Notes: a model not told the origin generated them from the sequence alone. A stretch of DNA of 43,698 nucleotides from Calycina herbarum (GCA_001414485.1 LLEY01000300.1:1-43698), one strand, 5' to 3'; counted from the stretch's first letter, positions 21,440 through 31,743 are shown. A program made the numbers and translations.

Positions 21440-21660
21440 AACTAGGAGTAGACCACCCACGGCGTTGTATAAGCACATTAACCCAATGCTCTTGCTTTAA
21501 AATCAACTTTAGCCCAATGCTCTTGCTTTAAAGTCAACTTATTAATCCAATCCTGAGGTATAGCCTCCCATTCTTCTGTTACAGCTTAGCGTATCTCTTC
21601 CACAGTAGTAGGTTGGTGTTAACGTCTATAGAGAGCTTGTTTAATCCACTGTCCATCGTC
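21440..21660 (-). mobile_element. relic of a Tc1/mariner-type transposase C terminus
   Basis: Read on the minus strand from about 21658, the frame gives DGQWIKQALYRR, stop, HQPTTVEEIR, stop, AVTEEWEAIPQDWINKL. This matches the end of DDE transposases of the Tc1/mariner group, where a WxxIPQE-like motif is typical. The two stops (TAA for CAA/CGA-like codons) and the lack of any upstream catalytic Asp motifs mark it as dead. It lies between the hydrolase and transporter start codons. Confidence 0.6.
21482..21540. repeat. 31-bp tandem duplication within the transposase relic
   Basis: Unit 1 (21482-21512) and unit 2 (21513-21540 plus) share CCCAATGCTCTTGCTTTAAA followed by (A/G)TCAACTT. The duplication shifts the transposase frame and is nearly identical, so it is younger than the decay around it. 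Confidence 0.85.
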
Positions 21661-21708
21661 AAAATCGTTAAAATGCCCTGTACGCAGACCCGTGACCCCC
21701 GGCTCGTA

Positions 21709-21729
21709 AGTCGGACCCCGGACCCGACT
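21709..21729. promoter_or_regulatory. possible Zn2Cys6 binding site, CGG-N9-CCG
   Basis: AGTCGG-ACCCCGGAC-CCGACT is a perfect 6-bp inverted repeat with CGG and CCG half-sites facing across nine bases, 70 bp before the start of the MFS gene. Inverted CGG triplets at fixed spacing are the known target type of fungal binuclear-cluster activators. No regulator gene is in the window. The wider 21680-21760 segment is GC-rich and has more CGG/CCG triplets. Confidence 0.4.
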
Positions 21730-21798
21730 GAGACGGACAACGGCCGCCCCAAGTAAACCGTGTAAACTCCACAATACAACATCTTAGACGACCCTGCG

Positions 21799-24067
21799 AT
21801 GTCTATCATTCACGAGGAACGAGTAGGTCTGCTCTCAGAGCTTGACGGACAAGCCTCCGGAAGCGCCCGAGATGCCGATGATGGCGACAGCGCGAACTTT
21901 CCTCGGGCCACTACATTATTCCGAAGTATATTTGAGCCTTCGTCACCAAGTCCAATCTTATCAAGCTCTGAGCCGGGTTTCTCTATCTCGCGGAGGCGGA
22001 TATGTTTCATGTTCCCAGTGCTGAATCTAGGGTAGGACACCAGAGCCTTGGAGGTTGGGGCCTACTCAGCTAACCATAAAATCAGTTGTGCTGTCATGAC
22101 CGCCGATGCGGCAGTAGAATATGCGTCCTATTTTCAAATTGGTTCTGCTTTCAATCAACTGCGCCATGTCTCTTGGCTGACTCTCGCCTTTGTCATAATG
22201 GTCACTGTGACACAACCTCTGGTAAGGCCAGACCTCTAGCACAAACTAGAATTATTGTCCACAAATGCTCATATCCTATGTCATTTTAGTATAGCCGGAT
22301 ATCTGATATCTATGGAAGAAAACCCCTTATTCTTTTAAATTACTTGGCGTTCGGCGTTGGAATTATTATGTGGTAAGCTTAAGTTTGAGCTGCAGCATAA
22401 TAGAGCTGTTTAAGATAAGAGGCTGACTTGAGCAGCACTTTGTCATATAACTTTTGGATTCTTGTCTTCGCCCGCGGGGTTGTGGGCAGTGGCTCTGCTG
22501 GAATGGGTTTATGGTGTCTATCATTCTGAACGGTAATTCCAAACTCTTCATTCGTTTGAGATTGACCTGATGATTATGCTCAGATATTGTGCCTCTCCGA
22601 CAAAGGGCACTCTGGCAATCCGGTCTCTCAGCTGGTACGTTACTCGGGCAGACTATTGGAGGCATTCTTGGAAGTCTTGTGGTAGACAAACTTGGCTGGA
22701 GAATATATGAACTTCGACCCCTAGATTTCTGTGATACTGATATCAACAGGGCATTCTTACTGGAGGTTCCTATGGTCCCAATTCTTTTGATTTGGGGAGC
22801 AATTTCTATACGCGTTCCCAAACTTTCCCCGCAGTTCGCTGCTAAAGACGTGGGCATCGGACTCCAACAACACCTCAAGAACGGCCTCTTTGATGTCTCA
22901 GGGACGGGACTGTTTGTATGTGCAATTGCCTCACTGGTACTAGCTCTCAATCTGGGAGGTAACGACCTTGCTTGGAGCCATCCCTTAATACCGACCCTTT
23001 TCGCCGCCAGCGTGACCTTCCTCGTCACATTCGTGTGGGTAGAACTACGAGTGGCGAAAGTACCATTAGTGCCAGTCAGGTTGATTGCCACCAAAAAAAT
23101 ACTCCCTATCATGGGAACCGCATTCTTCTCAAATGCGCTCATTGCTGCCGTACGTATTGTGTTTTCCGTGTCTATCCTTCGCTGGAATTTTCTAACGAAA
23201 AAAAAAGCTTCTCTATACAATCCCATACTATGTCAACGTGTCTGGGCGAGGCAAAGCGACTGTCGGTGGCAGTATTAATGTGGTGCTAATCCTAGGAGAA
23301 ACTGCTGGTGAAGTCCTTAGTGGTGCTTTAATCACTTGGCGCGGCAGGCCATGGAATGTTCACATTGTTGCATCCATCGTTTCAGCCCTGTCGACTCTTT
23401 GGATTCAACTACGGTGGTCTAGTAGGTGACACATTATACAAAATTAGAATCTAGACTTACTAACCGCTTACCCTACAGACTCAGAAGGGATTTGGGAGGA
23501 CCTACTTCCAATAATTATCGGCGGTGTAGGTCTTGGTGCAACAACAGGCTCTTTACTTGTTAGCCTTCTCAAAAGCACGAACCAAGCCGGTAAGTTGTCT
23601 AGATGAGGTAGAGAATTTCTTATTAATGGCTATAGATCGCGCTATCATGTACGGAAGTTTCCATATCTTTAGTACTACGGCAAGTATGTCTGCGATCTCG
23701 TGCATCTCAGCCCTCATACAAAACCAATTCGGCAAATATGTACGAGAAGATCTGGACAGTGGGTTTGATGGTGATGCAATGAAGGTAATCAAATCGCCTT
23801 TCGGATCAGTAAGCAAGACTGACATTCAAAGCTTATCGGTGAATGCATGAAAAGCATCAAATGTCTTGACTCCTATCCAGAAAATGTTCAAAACGTTATT
23901 CGAGGCTCTTTTGTACAAGCCTTGGGAGACAGCTTTAGTAAGTATTTCTATTTTCTGCACACCTTTGCTGAATGGACGCAATAGCACTCATTTTAGGCAT
24001 TGCGACCTTAGCTATTATCAGCGCTATGTTCATGAATAGACACCACATCGTTGCCAACGACAAATAA
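21799..24067 (+). pseudogene. MFS transporter (14-TM drug:H+ antiporter type), frameshifted
   Basis: Ten exons fit by phase: 21799-22031, 22086-22221, 22290-22372, 22436-22532, 22584-23149, 23208-23425, 23479-23589, 23636-23784, 23832-23937 and 23985-24067, with introns of 46-68 nt. The protein is about 590 residues with a long cytosolic N terminus, then membrane helices. Landmarks are TADAAVEYASY in helix 1, SDIYGRKPL (motif A loop), FARGVVGSGSAGMG, IVPLRQRALWQ and a C-terminal helix (LGIATLAIISAMF). It resembles vacuolar/basic amino acid or multidrug exporters of the DHA2 group. Two frame breaks occur: at 22509-22511 (ATGGGTTTATGG, one base missing or two extra) and at 23400 (one extra T in CTCTTTGG). 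Also, at 22702-22749 a 48-nt segment has an intron-like branch and acceptor but no GT donor and is read in frame. The splice set is otherwise pristine, so the damage is recent or partly assembly error. Confidence 0.75.
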
Positions 24068-24283
24068 TTTGAAGAGGTTACATATTTTGAGAGCATTTTT
24101 TAATTTTGATAGCCTGGACAACTTGAAACCCCGGGGAATAGTTTTTATACTAAGAATTCGCTATCAAGTTGCATTTTGAAGAATGTATGACTTGTGAGAA
24201 TAGGTGGTCCAAAAAACGAACAACTAAGCATGATGTATTCTTTCTATAGCCACAGTATTTTCAAGAAACGGGTACTGGTTCAT

Positions 24284-25703
24284 TCACGTGCTTGTTTTTG
24301 ACCAGGCTGTGTCGGTAAGAGGTCCGCCGTGAATAATCTCAAAGACCCCCTCTCTGACCCACATCAAATCGTTGGTCTTAAGCATACCTTTGGCCTCACC
24401 AAGCTTGCCTGCTTTCATGAGTCGAACTGCATTTTCTGCAATCCCCGTGTGTTCCGTCGTGGTTAGCTCTTCCGCCGAGGCTGATGCTGACTGTCTTTTC
24501 GTTATACCTTTAAAGAGATTGGAGGCTTGGGTCACTTTTCCATGGCTGCGCAGATAATGAGCAAGAGTCAATCGAATCCACATTGTCTCGCGATTAGCTG
24601 GTGGCCGCTTGCTTCTTGATGTTTCCAGGATCTGAGTAAGAATTTGTTCCGCTTCCTCGTGGTTATCATCATACACAAGCTTTGCTTGAAGATGTTTTAT
24701 CTGGCAAAACCTTTCGAAACTTTCGTCCTTCTGTAACGTTTCAAGAGGGCAGCACAGTTCCATCAAGGCCAGTGCTTCTTCTTTTCGTTGAAGCTCCCAA
24801 TAAGCGTACGATAAGCTGATGGCCAGGTCAATGCAGACATAGTTGTCCAAACCCACAGCTCTTTGACGCGCCGCGAAGCAGATGGTATAATGCCGTTCCG
24901 CCTCATTGAGCCGACCAAGCTTCCGGTAAGTTGACGCCATCGCACTTTGTGTCATTAATGTTGAGGGATCGTTTGGACCATTGAGCTTCATCCAGAGCGA
25001 GTACGTTTCTTCATAGATGCCCATTGCTTCGTGTGTCTTACCCTGGGCTTCCAACGTATAGTCTAGATAGAGCTGATTATGGAGAAAGCCTTTCGTTGAT
25101 GGCAACCCGGTCGCAAGAAGTCCTTTGGCTGCCTCCTCCCCAAGAGATTGAGCATCTTCGAGCCTCAGAAGATGGAGGTTACTCAGACATTCATAGCTCA
25201 TACTCATAAATACATCTCGGTGGTCTGAGCCTAAGGTTGCTGCTCTCTCCAGGCGAATTTCTTGGTGTTGTTTTGCGGCTTCCTTGTGAAATCCTCGAAC
25301 CAGAGCCCCTGGAAGTGTTAGTACCCCTTAATAGATATGTTCCCGAAGATCCGGAAGGAGCGCAAGCTTCGAGCCTACCTGTAGCCAAAGCATCACGTGC
25401 CGCTAAGGTCTTTCGGTGGGTGTGACCTAGTTGACTTTCAAGGCCATCTGCTGCAAGAACAAGCAATTGCAAGCCTCGTGGTCCCAAATTTCCCGTCCAT
25501 GCAAAGTATTCGGCGAACCTTGAGTTCAGGAAGGCTGCTTCGAGTGCATAGCCCCTTGATTGCTCGAATTCTTGCGCCAACACCGAATATGGCGTTTCCA
25601 TGAAATGATGCATCTGTACAGTGTCTCGAGTCAAGGGGGGCTGGAGTGCTAACCAAGCCTTTAGGTAGCTGGCTACCTCCATTGCCGGACATTCTCTCAA
25701 GTG
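24284..25703 (-). CDS. TPR-repeat protein, 5' end missing or unidentified
   Basis: Two exons, 25703-25379 and 25308-24284, join across a 70-nt intron (GTAGGC, branch GTACTAAC, TTCCAG) with phase 1 kept; about 450 codons. Tetratricopeptide-like helical pairs recur, for example YEETYSLWMKLNGPNDPSTL, YRKLGRLNEAERHY and WELQRKEEALAL, in the spacing seen in fungal NB-ARC/TPR or kinesin-light-chain-like proteins. The frame opens at CAC TTG AGA right behind a TAG that looks like a splice acceptor (25706-25704), and no convincing upstream exon follows in the AT-rich DNA beyond. An internal ATG at 25682 could serve as a start. Such C-terminal TPR arrays normally follow a nucleotide-binding or effector domain, which is absent here. 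Probably a truncated gene; function unknown. Confidence 0.65.
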
Positions 25704-26598
25704 CTACCAGGAGCAACTTTTAGAGTTTGGTCCATACGTAGATTAAGCGAGCTAATCAGATCACTGAATTAATTGGGAAAGGAGGCTGTTTTCAGCTATT
25801 TATTATAATATATATTAAAACAAGCTCTCTTTTTATAAAGAAAGACGTTATATTTATTATACTCTAAGATAGTGTCGGTATACACAAGTGGTTAGCACTT
25901 CCACGTGCCCTTCTCGCTTAACGAGGAGGGCAGGTATTTAAGTAGAACGAGTACAGACTGTACTTGGTATGCATCAACGATTGTTACAACGCTAATATAC
26001 TCTTTTTGCATCAAGCTATTGACCACCAAGTCAAACCAACAGATAGAAACGTTCCTCTTACTTTTTCTATTATATGTTATGGTGGGGATCAAAGAATAGA
26101 TTGTTCGCAAGGAGAGAAGAGAGAAGCTCTTCGTACTCCCTGGCTATTTATATATCTATGGAAGGATACATCCGCAATCTCGCTTAGCAAGCCACTTAAA
26201 AGCGAGCCTATTCACTAAATCAAAAACTCTTACAACAATCTAATCATATACTCTTATAATATAAAGGCATTGGATTTCAGCAGTTTCCTAATATTAAGCT
26301 CCGATTAGCTAGGCAAGGAGTCTCGAAGCCAGCTTAGGGGATCGGCTTGAAAGACTATACTTTTTTCGAAATCAAGTAGCCATAGGCCTTTTGTTCTTGG
26401 TGACGAGTATCTAACGAGCATTTCATTGCAAAGAAGGGCGATATTCTTGGCAGTGAAGCTTAGATAAACCAAAATCGTAACCAGTTACTACCTACTTATT
26501 ATCTCCTTCTGTCTGGATTTCAAATACTAAAACGACATTACCTCCCTACTCAAAAGTAACACATTCCTTTTCCGTCAACTCCCGCAAAATCCTCTCTA
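25704..26598. other. AT-rich junction DNA with a strong hairpin
   Basis: This is AT-rich and full of stops. At 25906-25932 TGCCCTTCTCG and CGAGGAGGGCA pair over 11 bp (one G-T) around a CTTAA loop. It is preceded by CAAGTGGTTAGCAC, which looks like a tRNA A box, and followed by GTATTTAAG, which looks like a TATA box. This could be part of a retrotransposon LTR or a tRNA-derived element, but no ends or target duplication are clear. Confidence 0.35.
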
Positions 26599-26692
26599 AT
26601 GTCCATGAAAAACTCCAATGCCCATCATAAACTCCAGTGTCCATCAAAATTTTAGTATCCATCAAAAACTCCAGTGTCCATCAAAAATTCAA
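26599..26692. repeat. 19-bp minisatellite, about five units
   Basis: Degenerate tandem units of the form (G/A)TGTCCATCAAAAACTCCA run through this stretch, with one variant carrying TTTTAG. It is AC-rich on the plus strand and lies 180 bp beyond the stop codon of the neighbouring minus-strand membrane protein. No coding role is seen. Confidence 0.7.
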
Positions 26693-26869
26693 AAATGAAA
26701 ATGCTTTTTGGATGCTCGCCAGCAAGAACAAAATACCGCCCACCACCCTACCAAATAAGAAAGTATCAAGCCCAGTAGCCATGCATGCTAAGCTGATAAC
26801 TAATTCCAAATTGGTTTTCCACAAGTGAATGAAGCAAGAGCGATTTAATGAAAGAATTCCCGAGGCTAG

Positions 26870-27800
26870 TCAGTGAATCCCCTGTTCTTGCCTCGCCTGT
26901 CCTTGGTCCCCTTCTTGTTGGTTTCCCTGTTGGTGTTTTCCCTGTTCGTTGTCTTGTAATTTTGGGCGTGGTCTGATACCAAATAATTCGTGCCAGGGGT
27001 AAGTGTTTCCGTTGCCGTCTGTCTGGTAATTTTGGGCGTTTATGAACTTTGCCTGAGATGCTGGGTTGATTGCGTCGTCCAATTCTAAAGCATTGGCGAT
27101 GTCCAGTCTCAGCTCATATTTGCGGCCTTTCCAGTGTGTAACCCAGCTGGTAAGGACATGTGTGGATAACAAAATCGACATTGCAAGCCAAAAGCACAAA
27201 GTGACCCCCTCCAAATAGCATTCGTCCATGAAGAAAAGTACAACTAAGGCCAGGTTTGCAAGAGGGAAGAGAAGTCCTAATATCGTAGCAGAGACTCCAG
27301 TGATACGGACCTCTGACCGAGTGTTTCTAAGGCGAATATAGTCCCAGGAACCGATAAAAAATGTAAAGAAGAGCAGAGTGACAGCCCAGACTAGGGCAAT
27401 AATGCGGCCCTTATCACCAATGCGGCGCTCATCAGAAGTCTTATCGAGAAGTGCCGAGTACAAGGTAGCATAACCGCCTAGAATGAGTGCATAGAGAAGG
27501 ACATATGCGTGGAATATGTGTGGCAAGACCTTCGCAGTCGAGGTGAAGAGGGAGAAGAAGGCCACTGCCACAGTGACGACCGTAGCTAAAAGCACTTTCA
27601 AAAAATTAGCTGTTAGGCATGAAGTAATATGAAAGAAGAGGTTTACATATCATGATAAAGTCGATGACTTCGTCAAAGGTCTTTATGTCGTGTTGTAGAG
27701 TGTTGATGGAATTGTTAGGTAGATTTGTAGAGAGGGTTGCGTTTGTAAAGAGGATGGTCTGTATACCGAGTCTTATATAAGTCCAAGGATCAAGCGACAT
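26870..27800 (-). CDS. multispanning membrane protein of unknown function
   Basis: Exons 27800-27647 and 27594-26870 join across a 52-nt intron (GTAAAC, branch CCTAACAGCTAAT, GAAAG; phase 1), giving 292 residues. After a 50-residue N-terminal part come about five hydrophobic spans: LLATVVTVAVAFFSLFTS, an IFHAYVLLYALILGGYATLY segment, RIIALVWAVTLLFFTFFIGS, ATILGLLFPLANLALVVLFF and GVTLCFWLAMSILLSTHVL. The last 60 residues are hydrophilic and end in a Gln/Gly-rich tail. I do not recognise the family. No lesion is visible and codon use is regular, so this is probably a live gene in an otherwise decayed stretch. Confidence 0.7.
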
Positions 27801-28430
27801 CTTGGTAGACTGGGACTAGCGTGTCCTGTTAGTTTAAGGTTTCGGTTTATGTGTGTACAGTTTTGGGGTTGTGTTAGGCCGTTCGTCGTGTTGAGCGGTT
27901 AACGTTGTTTGATCGGTTATAGTTCGAGCAAAAGTCTTTTATACACCATTCCAATGCACGGACACCACGTTTCTATCACGTGTTCAATATTTACGACGGA
28001 CAAAACCCTTTAAACTGTGTTTAAAAAATAGCTTCATATAATAGAATAAGCACTACATTGTGTTATAAAATTCACGTCTAGTCTAAGCGAGAGAAAAAAA
28101 ACATAATAGTAAACAATAACATTCTATAAATAACTCTATAGAAGAACGAGTTAAAAGCAAATCATAGAAACTAGCATATGTTGACCGCCTTTTATAAATC
28201 ATCTATTAATCTTGTCCTAGAACCATATAACGAACAAACTCTCTCCTTATTATTACAGCCGTATAGCGAAATAATACTATTAATATATAGTCTTGCTTAA
28301 GAGAGTAAGAAGTTTCCCAAAGTTGAAACATCTTGTGATCTTGTACTGTGAATGAAGTCAAGAATAGCGTATCGCACGATAATTTAAGTTCAAGTACAGA
28401 GCTCAAGGCTTCTATTCTCTAACCTTACCT
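27801..28430. other. intergenic, AT-rich
   Basis: It contains the presumed promoter of the preceding minus-strand gene and then AT-rich DNA with A runs around 28090-28110. No gene or element boundary can be supported. Confidence 0.4.
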
Positions 28431-28742
28431 TCAATCAATACTCTCAATATGGCTGCCCCCAATCCTCGAGTACGCTGGGACACGGTGATGGGAGCAAGTC
28501 GCTGACATAAATAATTTGATCTCATATCCCAAACACAACATCTCCAAAAGGCAATAACCAACCAACAACCATAGGAGCCACTTCAATAGAGCTTTGAGTG
28601 GGACTAGGGCAATTTGAAGAAGCTGTTGGGAGTCGCTGATATGGATGACCATATAACTCATCAGCAGAATCCCAAAGAAATATTCGAATTTTGATATTCT
28701 GAACTTGGCGTCGTCCTCCTTCATCATTCGATGTTTTGCCAT
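28431..28742 (-). CDS. possible small membrane protein
   Basis: A 103-codon frame from ATG 28742 with a charged start (KHRMMKEDDAKFR) and two hydrophobic segments, FFGILLMSYMVIHI and LLKWLLWLLVGYCLLEMLC. It has no intron signals, no family resemblance and no neighbour of matching function. Small membrane-like frames arise easily by chance in T-rich DNA, so this is only a candidate. Confidence 0.25.
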   Translation of the reverse strand: MAKHRMMKEDDAKFRISKFEYFFGILLMSYMVIHISDSQQLLQIALVPLKALLKWLLWLLVGYCLLEMLCLGYEIKLFMSATCSHHRVPAYSRIGGSHIESID

Positions 28743-30640
28743 TTTGTCTGATCAATTGATATGGAGAACGTCTTCCTACACCAACTGCTCCCTCTCTCTA
28801 TATACCTTACTTGTATCTAGTGCGTCTATTCTTCCCGTACTTTCTGTTTGCCACCGTTCCTTCTTCCCCTTCAGCGTTCAAGATGGATGGTTATCTATAA
28901 CTTTGGGATATATCCTCTTTAAGCTGTTTCACATTTAGATAATTTGTACAATACTTTTCTTTGCCATCGTTATTTCTCCTCTTCCTCGACGTTGTTTAAT
29001 TATAGATAGTTAAAACATAATCGTCAAGAGTTTCCTGTAATATAATCCTTTTAGTTTTAAAGAGTAGAGATTACTTTTGAGTACTTTAGTTAAGTTTTTG
29101 ACACCGCTTGTTTCATATTTGTTTGCTATGGAGCTTTTATATTCATTTGCTGCCACATAGGCTTGCGGTTAAGCAGGGGGCTAGCTCACTTCACTTTCAC
29201 GTGATGGCGCTAAGCTTCTTAAGGAACAGCGCTATCCAGGGTTCCGATCTGATACTTAACTTTGGAGATACTGCCTCCACTTCTGTATTTTCCACTACAG
29301 AAAACTTAACCAAATCTCCCTGCTCTCAACGATAACCTACGAAACGACATTCAACCAAGTCGGCCAAGAGCACTTACCCTCCTCCTTGATGATGAACTCG
29401 ATACTTTCGTGGTTAACATGATTTAATAGATTTATAGTCAAAAATGGGTTCTCATATGTATATTTCGTTTGAGAATGAAGTTGTTTTAGAAGTTTTCCTT
29501 TATTTTCAGGTAACAAGTGACAGCACCAATGAAAGACATTTAATTCAGCTCACAGGCAACCTGGAAGTTGTTGATGGTGGGTTTGCGTATCATTCTCTGG
29601 GATTGCCATACACCTCCTTTATGTGTCGCTTGAGATTGTTGAGGCAACCACACGAACATCCCCCCATCTGACGATAAAAAGTTGGGTGGATTGTGCTACC
29701 TTGGAAACTCTGTGAATGACACCTTTGGCTGCGTCCACTCCGATGTGCTCTCTAATGTATAAAACGACCTCCTCTGGTTCTTCCGCCCACTAAGTCAAAA
29801 CCCTGCAATGCCTCATCTACTGCTTCTCCTTCTCTACGCCGTGCACTTCTCTAGTATGTTACTTGAAATTGTTGAGACAATAAGAGCACTCTTGACATCC
29901 CTTCAACCTACAAAAGAAGGAATGCCTGATTTCTCCATACTCCTCTGTTTCCTGGTTTTGGTTTCATATAGTGGAAAGGTTAGTACCCATGCTTGAGACG
30001 GCGAGGCTTGGGATTGGACTTGGACTTGGACTCAGACTCGGAATCGTTTATTTTACTTCTTAGCTTCAGACATGAGGTGGTATGGTTAGGCGGTTGATTT
30101 TAAGTGAGGTGTAAGATAGTAGGCAAAGCTGTTTTATAGTCCTCCTGCCATTCTCTTTCATTCCTTAGCCTCCATTCTTTAACTTTTCCACATTAGCCTT
30201 GATTCTTCATTTTGTTTGGAATAATCATCGCCCGGTCCACATAGCTGGTGTAAACATAGAAAGAACTAGCAAAGTGACTCCATATACTTACTATTCACTC
30301 TTTGTATTTGTAGCTTTCCTACTATGTGCGATTCTTGCTTTGGCTATTTTTGATTTGATATTTGCTACTAGTTGGCTCCGGAAATATATATATTACATCT
30401 TTATGAGTAAAAGGGGGGGTTTATCGAGACAATCAGAAAATTGATACAAAAGTTTAATTAAATTATTTTCTTCTTAATTATTCTTACTTCACTTCACTTA
30501 TAAAGACTTAACATAAATATCTCCGAAGCCAACTGGTATTTGTTATTTGCTCTTTTGCTATATAAACCTGGGCAGATGAAAAACTGTAGAAGTTTACTTG
30601 CTAGGCTTCCACTTAAACTGGCGATGCCCCCTCTAAAATA
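28743..30640. other. intergenic, no supported gene
   Basis: About 1.9 kb with several hydrophobic short frames (for example 29808-29996 and 30199-30444 on the plus strand) that I judge to be chance readings of T-rich DNA. One short minus-strand piece near 29400 (NHESIEFIIKEE followed by a GTAAGT) looks exon-like but finds no partner. Confidence 0.35.
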
Positions 30641-30914
30641 AGCAAGTCTGAACTTTCAACGAGCCAAAACCAAAACCGTCTGCTAGACTCAACAAACCAG
30701 AGTCTTCACAACTGAACGCGATATCTGTCCAACGTTGTCAATTTCCAAACTGCACCCTATCCTTCGCTGCTTCCGAGGCCCAGCAGTGGCATTAACTTTG
30801 AAAGAAAGACGCATGCAGGCGAGAAAAGAGGAGCTGGAAAAGGAGATCAAACAAAAGGGTGCTCTTGAGGCTAACCTTATTAGCATGTTGGCGCAGCACT
30901 CGCTGAAGTAAATT
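30641..30914 (+). pseudogene. possible coding relic: zinc-finger-like then coiled-coil piece
   Basis: One frame gives SVQRCQFPNCTLSFAASEAQ followed by QWH, suggestive of a C2H2 finger start, and then stops at 30797-30799. An overlapping frame continues with TLKERRMQARKEELEKEIKQ, strongly helical and coiled-coil-like, to a stop at about 30914. They would be one protein if a single frame break or unrecognised intron lies near 30790. No start codon or upstream exon is evident. Weak evidence; it could be chance. Confidence 0.3.
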
Positions 30915-31015
30915 GGAAGGTTGGCGATACCAAAGGGTGTAGTTCAATGTTGCTATCAAAACGATTCTGTATGGAGCGCATTGTTTAAATCCCTGTGTTG
31001 TCTGTAGCATTAATA

Positions 31016-31743
31016 TCAACTCTTTTCCAAATCTCGTAAGTTCGCCTTCGTAGTTGTGGGGATGGTAGTCTGGTGGAGATTTGCTTTAAAGGTGGACATC
31101 GGAAACGGTCGCTCTTTTGCGTGGCTGCCATGTGGAGGAGGCGTTGGGCATTTTTGGAAAAAGAGGTCTTTCCCTTGCCCCCAACCTGGCCCTTTGGACC
31201 CTTTGCAGCGATCGTAATTCTTTGAGGAATTCGCAATAATCTGGCTGTAGAGACCAATTTCTGTGTCGTCTTCGTTGTTAAAGAAAATTACGTTGCCACT
31301 ACGACTATGCTCGTCCCAAGCATTGTTCTCCGCCATTGCCAGTGTGTATTGTGATATCGTAGTCTCCCCATTGCTGACATTGAAATCAATCAGCGCACGA
31401 GTGCGTATAAGCACACTGCCTCTAGCTTCTTCGATGCCCTTATTCATCTCCATGAAAAATCTAACCTTCGTGTTGCTGTATACTTCTCCAAACCTAGACC
31501 AAATTTGGGCTCGAGCTTCCCTGGTGCTGTACTTCGTAGGATAATATTTCGATTCGCGGAAGAAGGATTCGCGCGAAGTACTAAAAATCTGACTGTTAAC
31601 ATCTATCTTTGTTAGGATACTTTTGTTTGACCTACCAAGCTGAAGCCGAATGTGCCAGCCCTATGTGGAATAATTGAGCATGGCGGATTGAGTAGCGACA
31701 AAAGTATTATTGCGTCGTAGAATATCTTGGACACGTAAGACAT
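31016..31743 (-). pseudogene. hypothetical protein with possible signal peptide, one frame break
   Basis: From ATG 31743 a frame begins MSYVSKIFYDAIILLSLLN, resembling a signal peptide or anchor, and runs to a TAA at 31614-31612. The next frame over then continues without stop for about 200 codons to 31016, with an even, protein-like composition (SFFRESKYYPTKYSTREARA, RFFMEMNKGIEEA, then a His/Pro-rich basic tail). One missing base near 31615 would fuse them; a 43-nt GTAGGT...ACAG intron is also visible but its phase fails. I recognise no family. It is convergent with the fragment at 30641-30914. Confidence 0.4.

Noticed and set aside
22366..23226. 286-codon minus-strand frame
   Set aside because: Antisense shadow of the MFS gene, whose exons, motifs and introns are on the plus strand.
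25906..25932. Hairpin as part of a functional tRNA gene
   Set aside because: No acceptor-stem pairing and no B box (GGTTCRANNCC) at the right distance; kept only as a tRNA-like curiosity.
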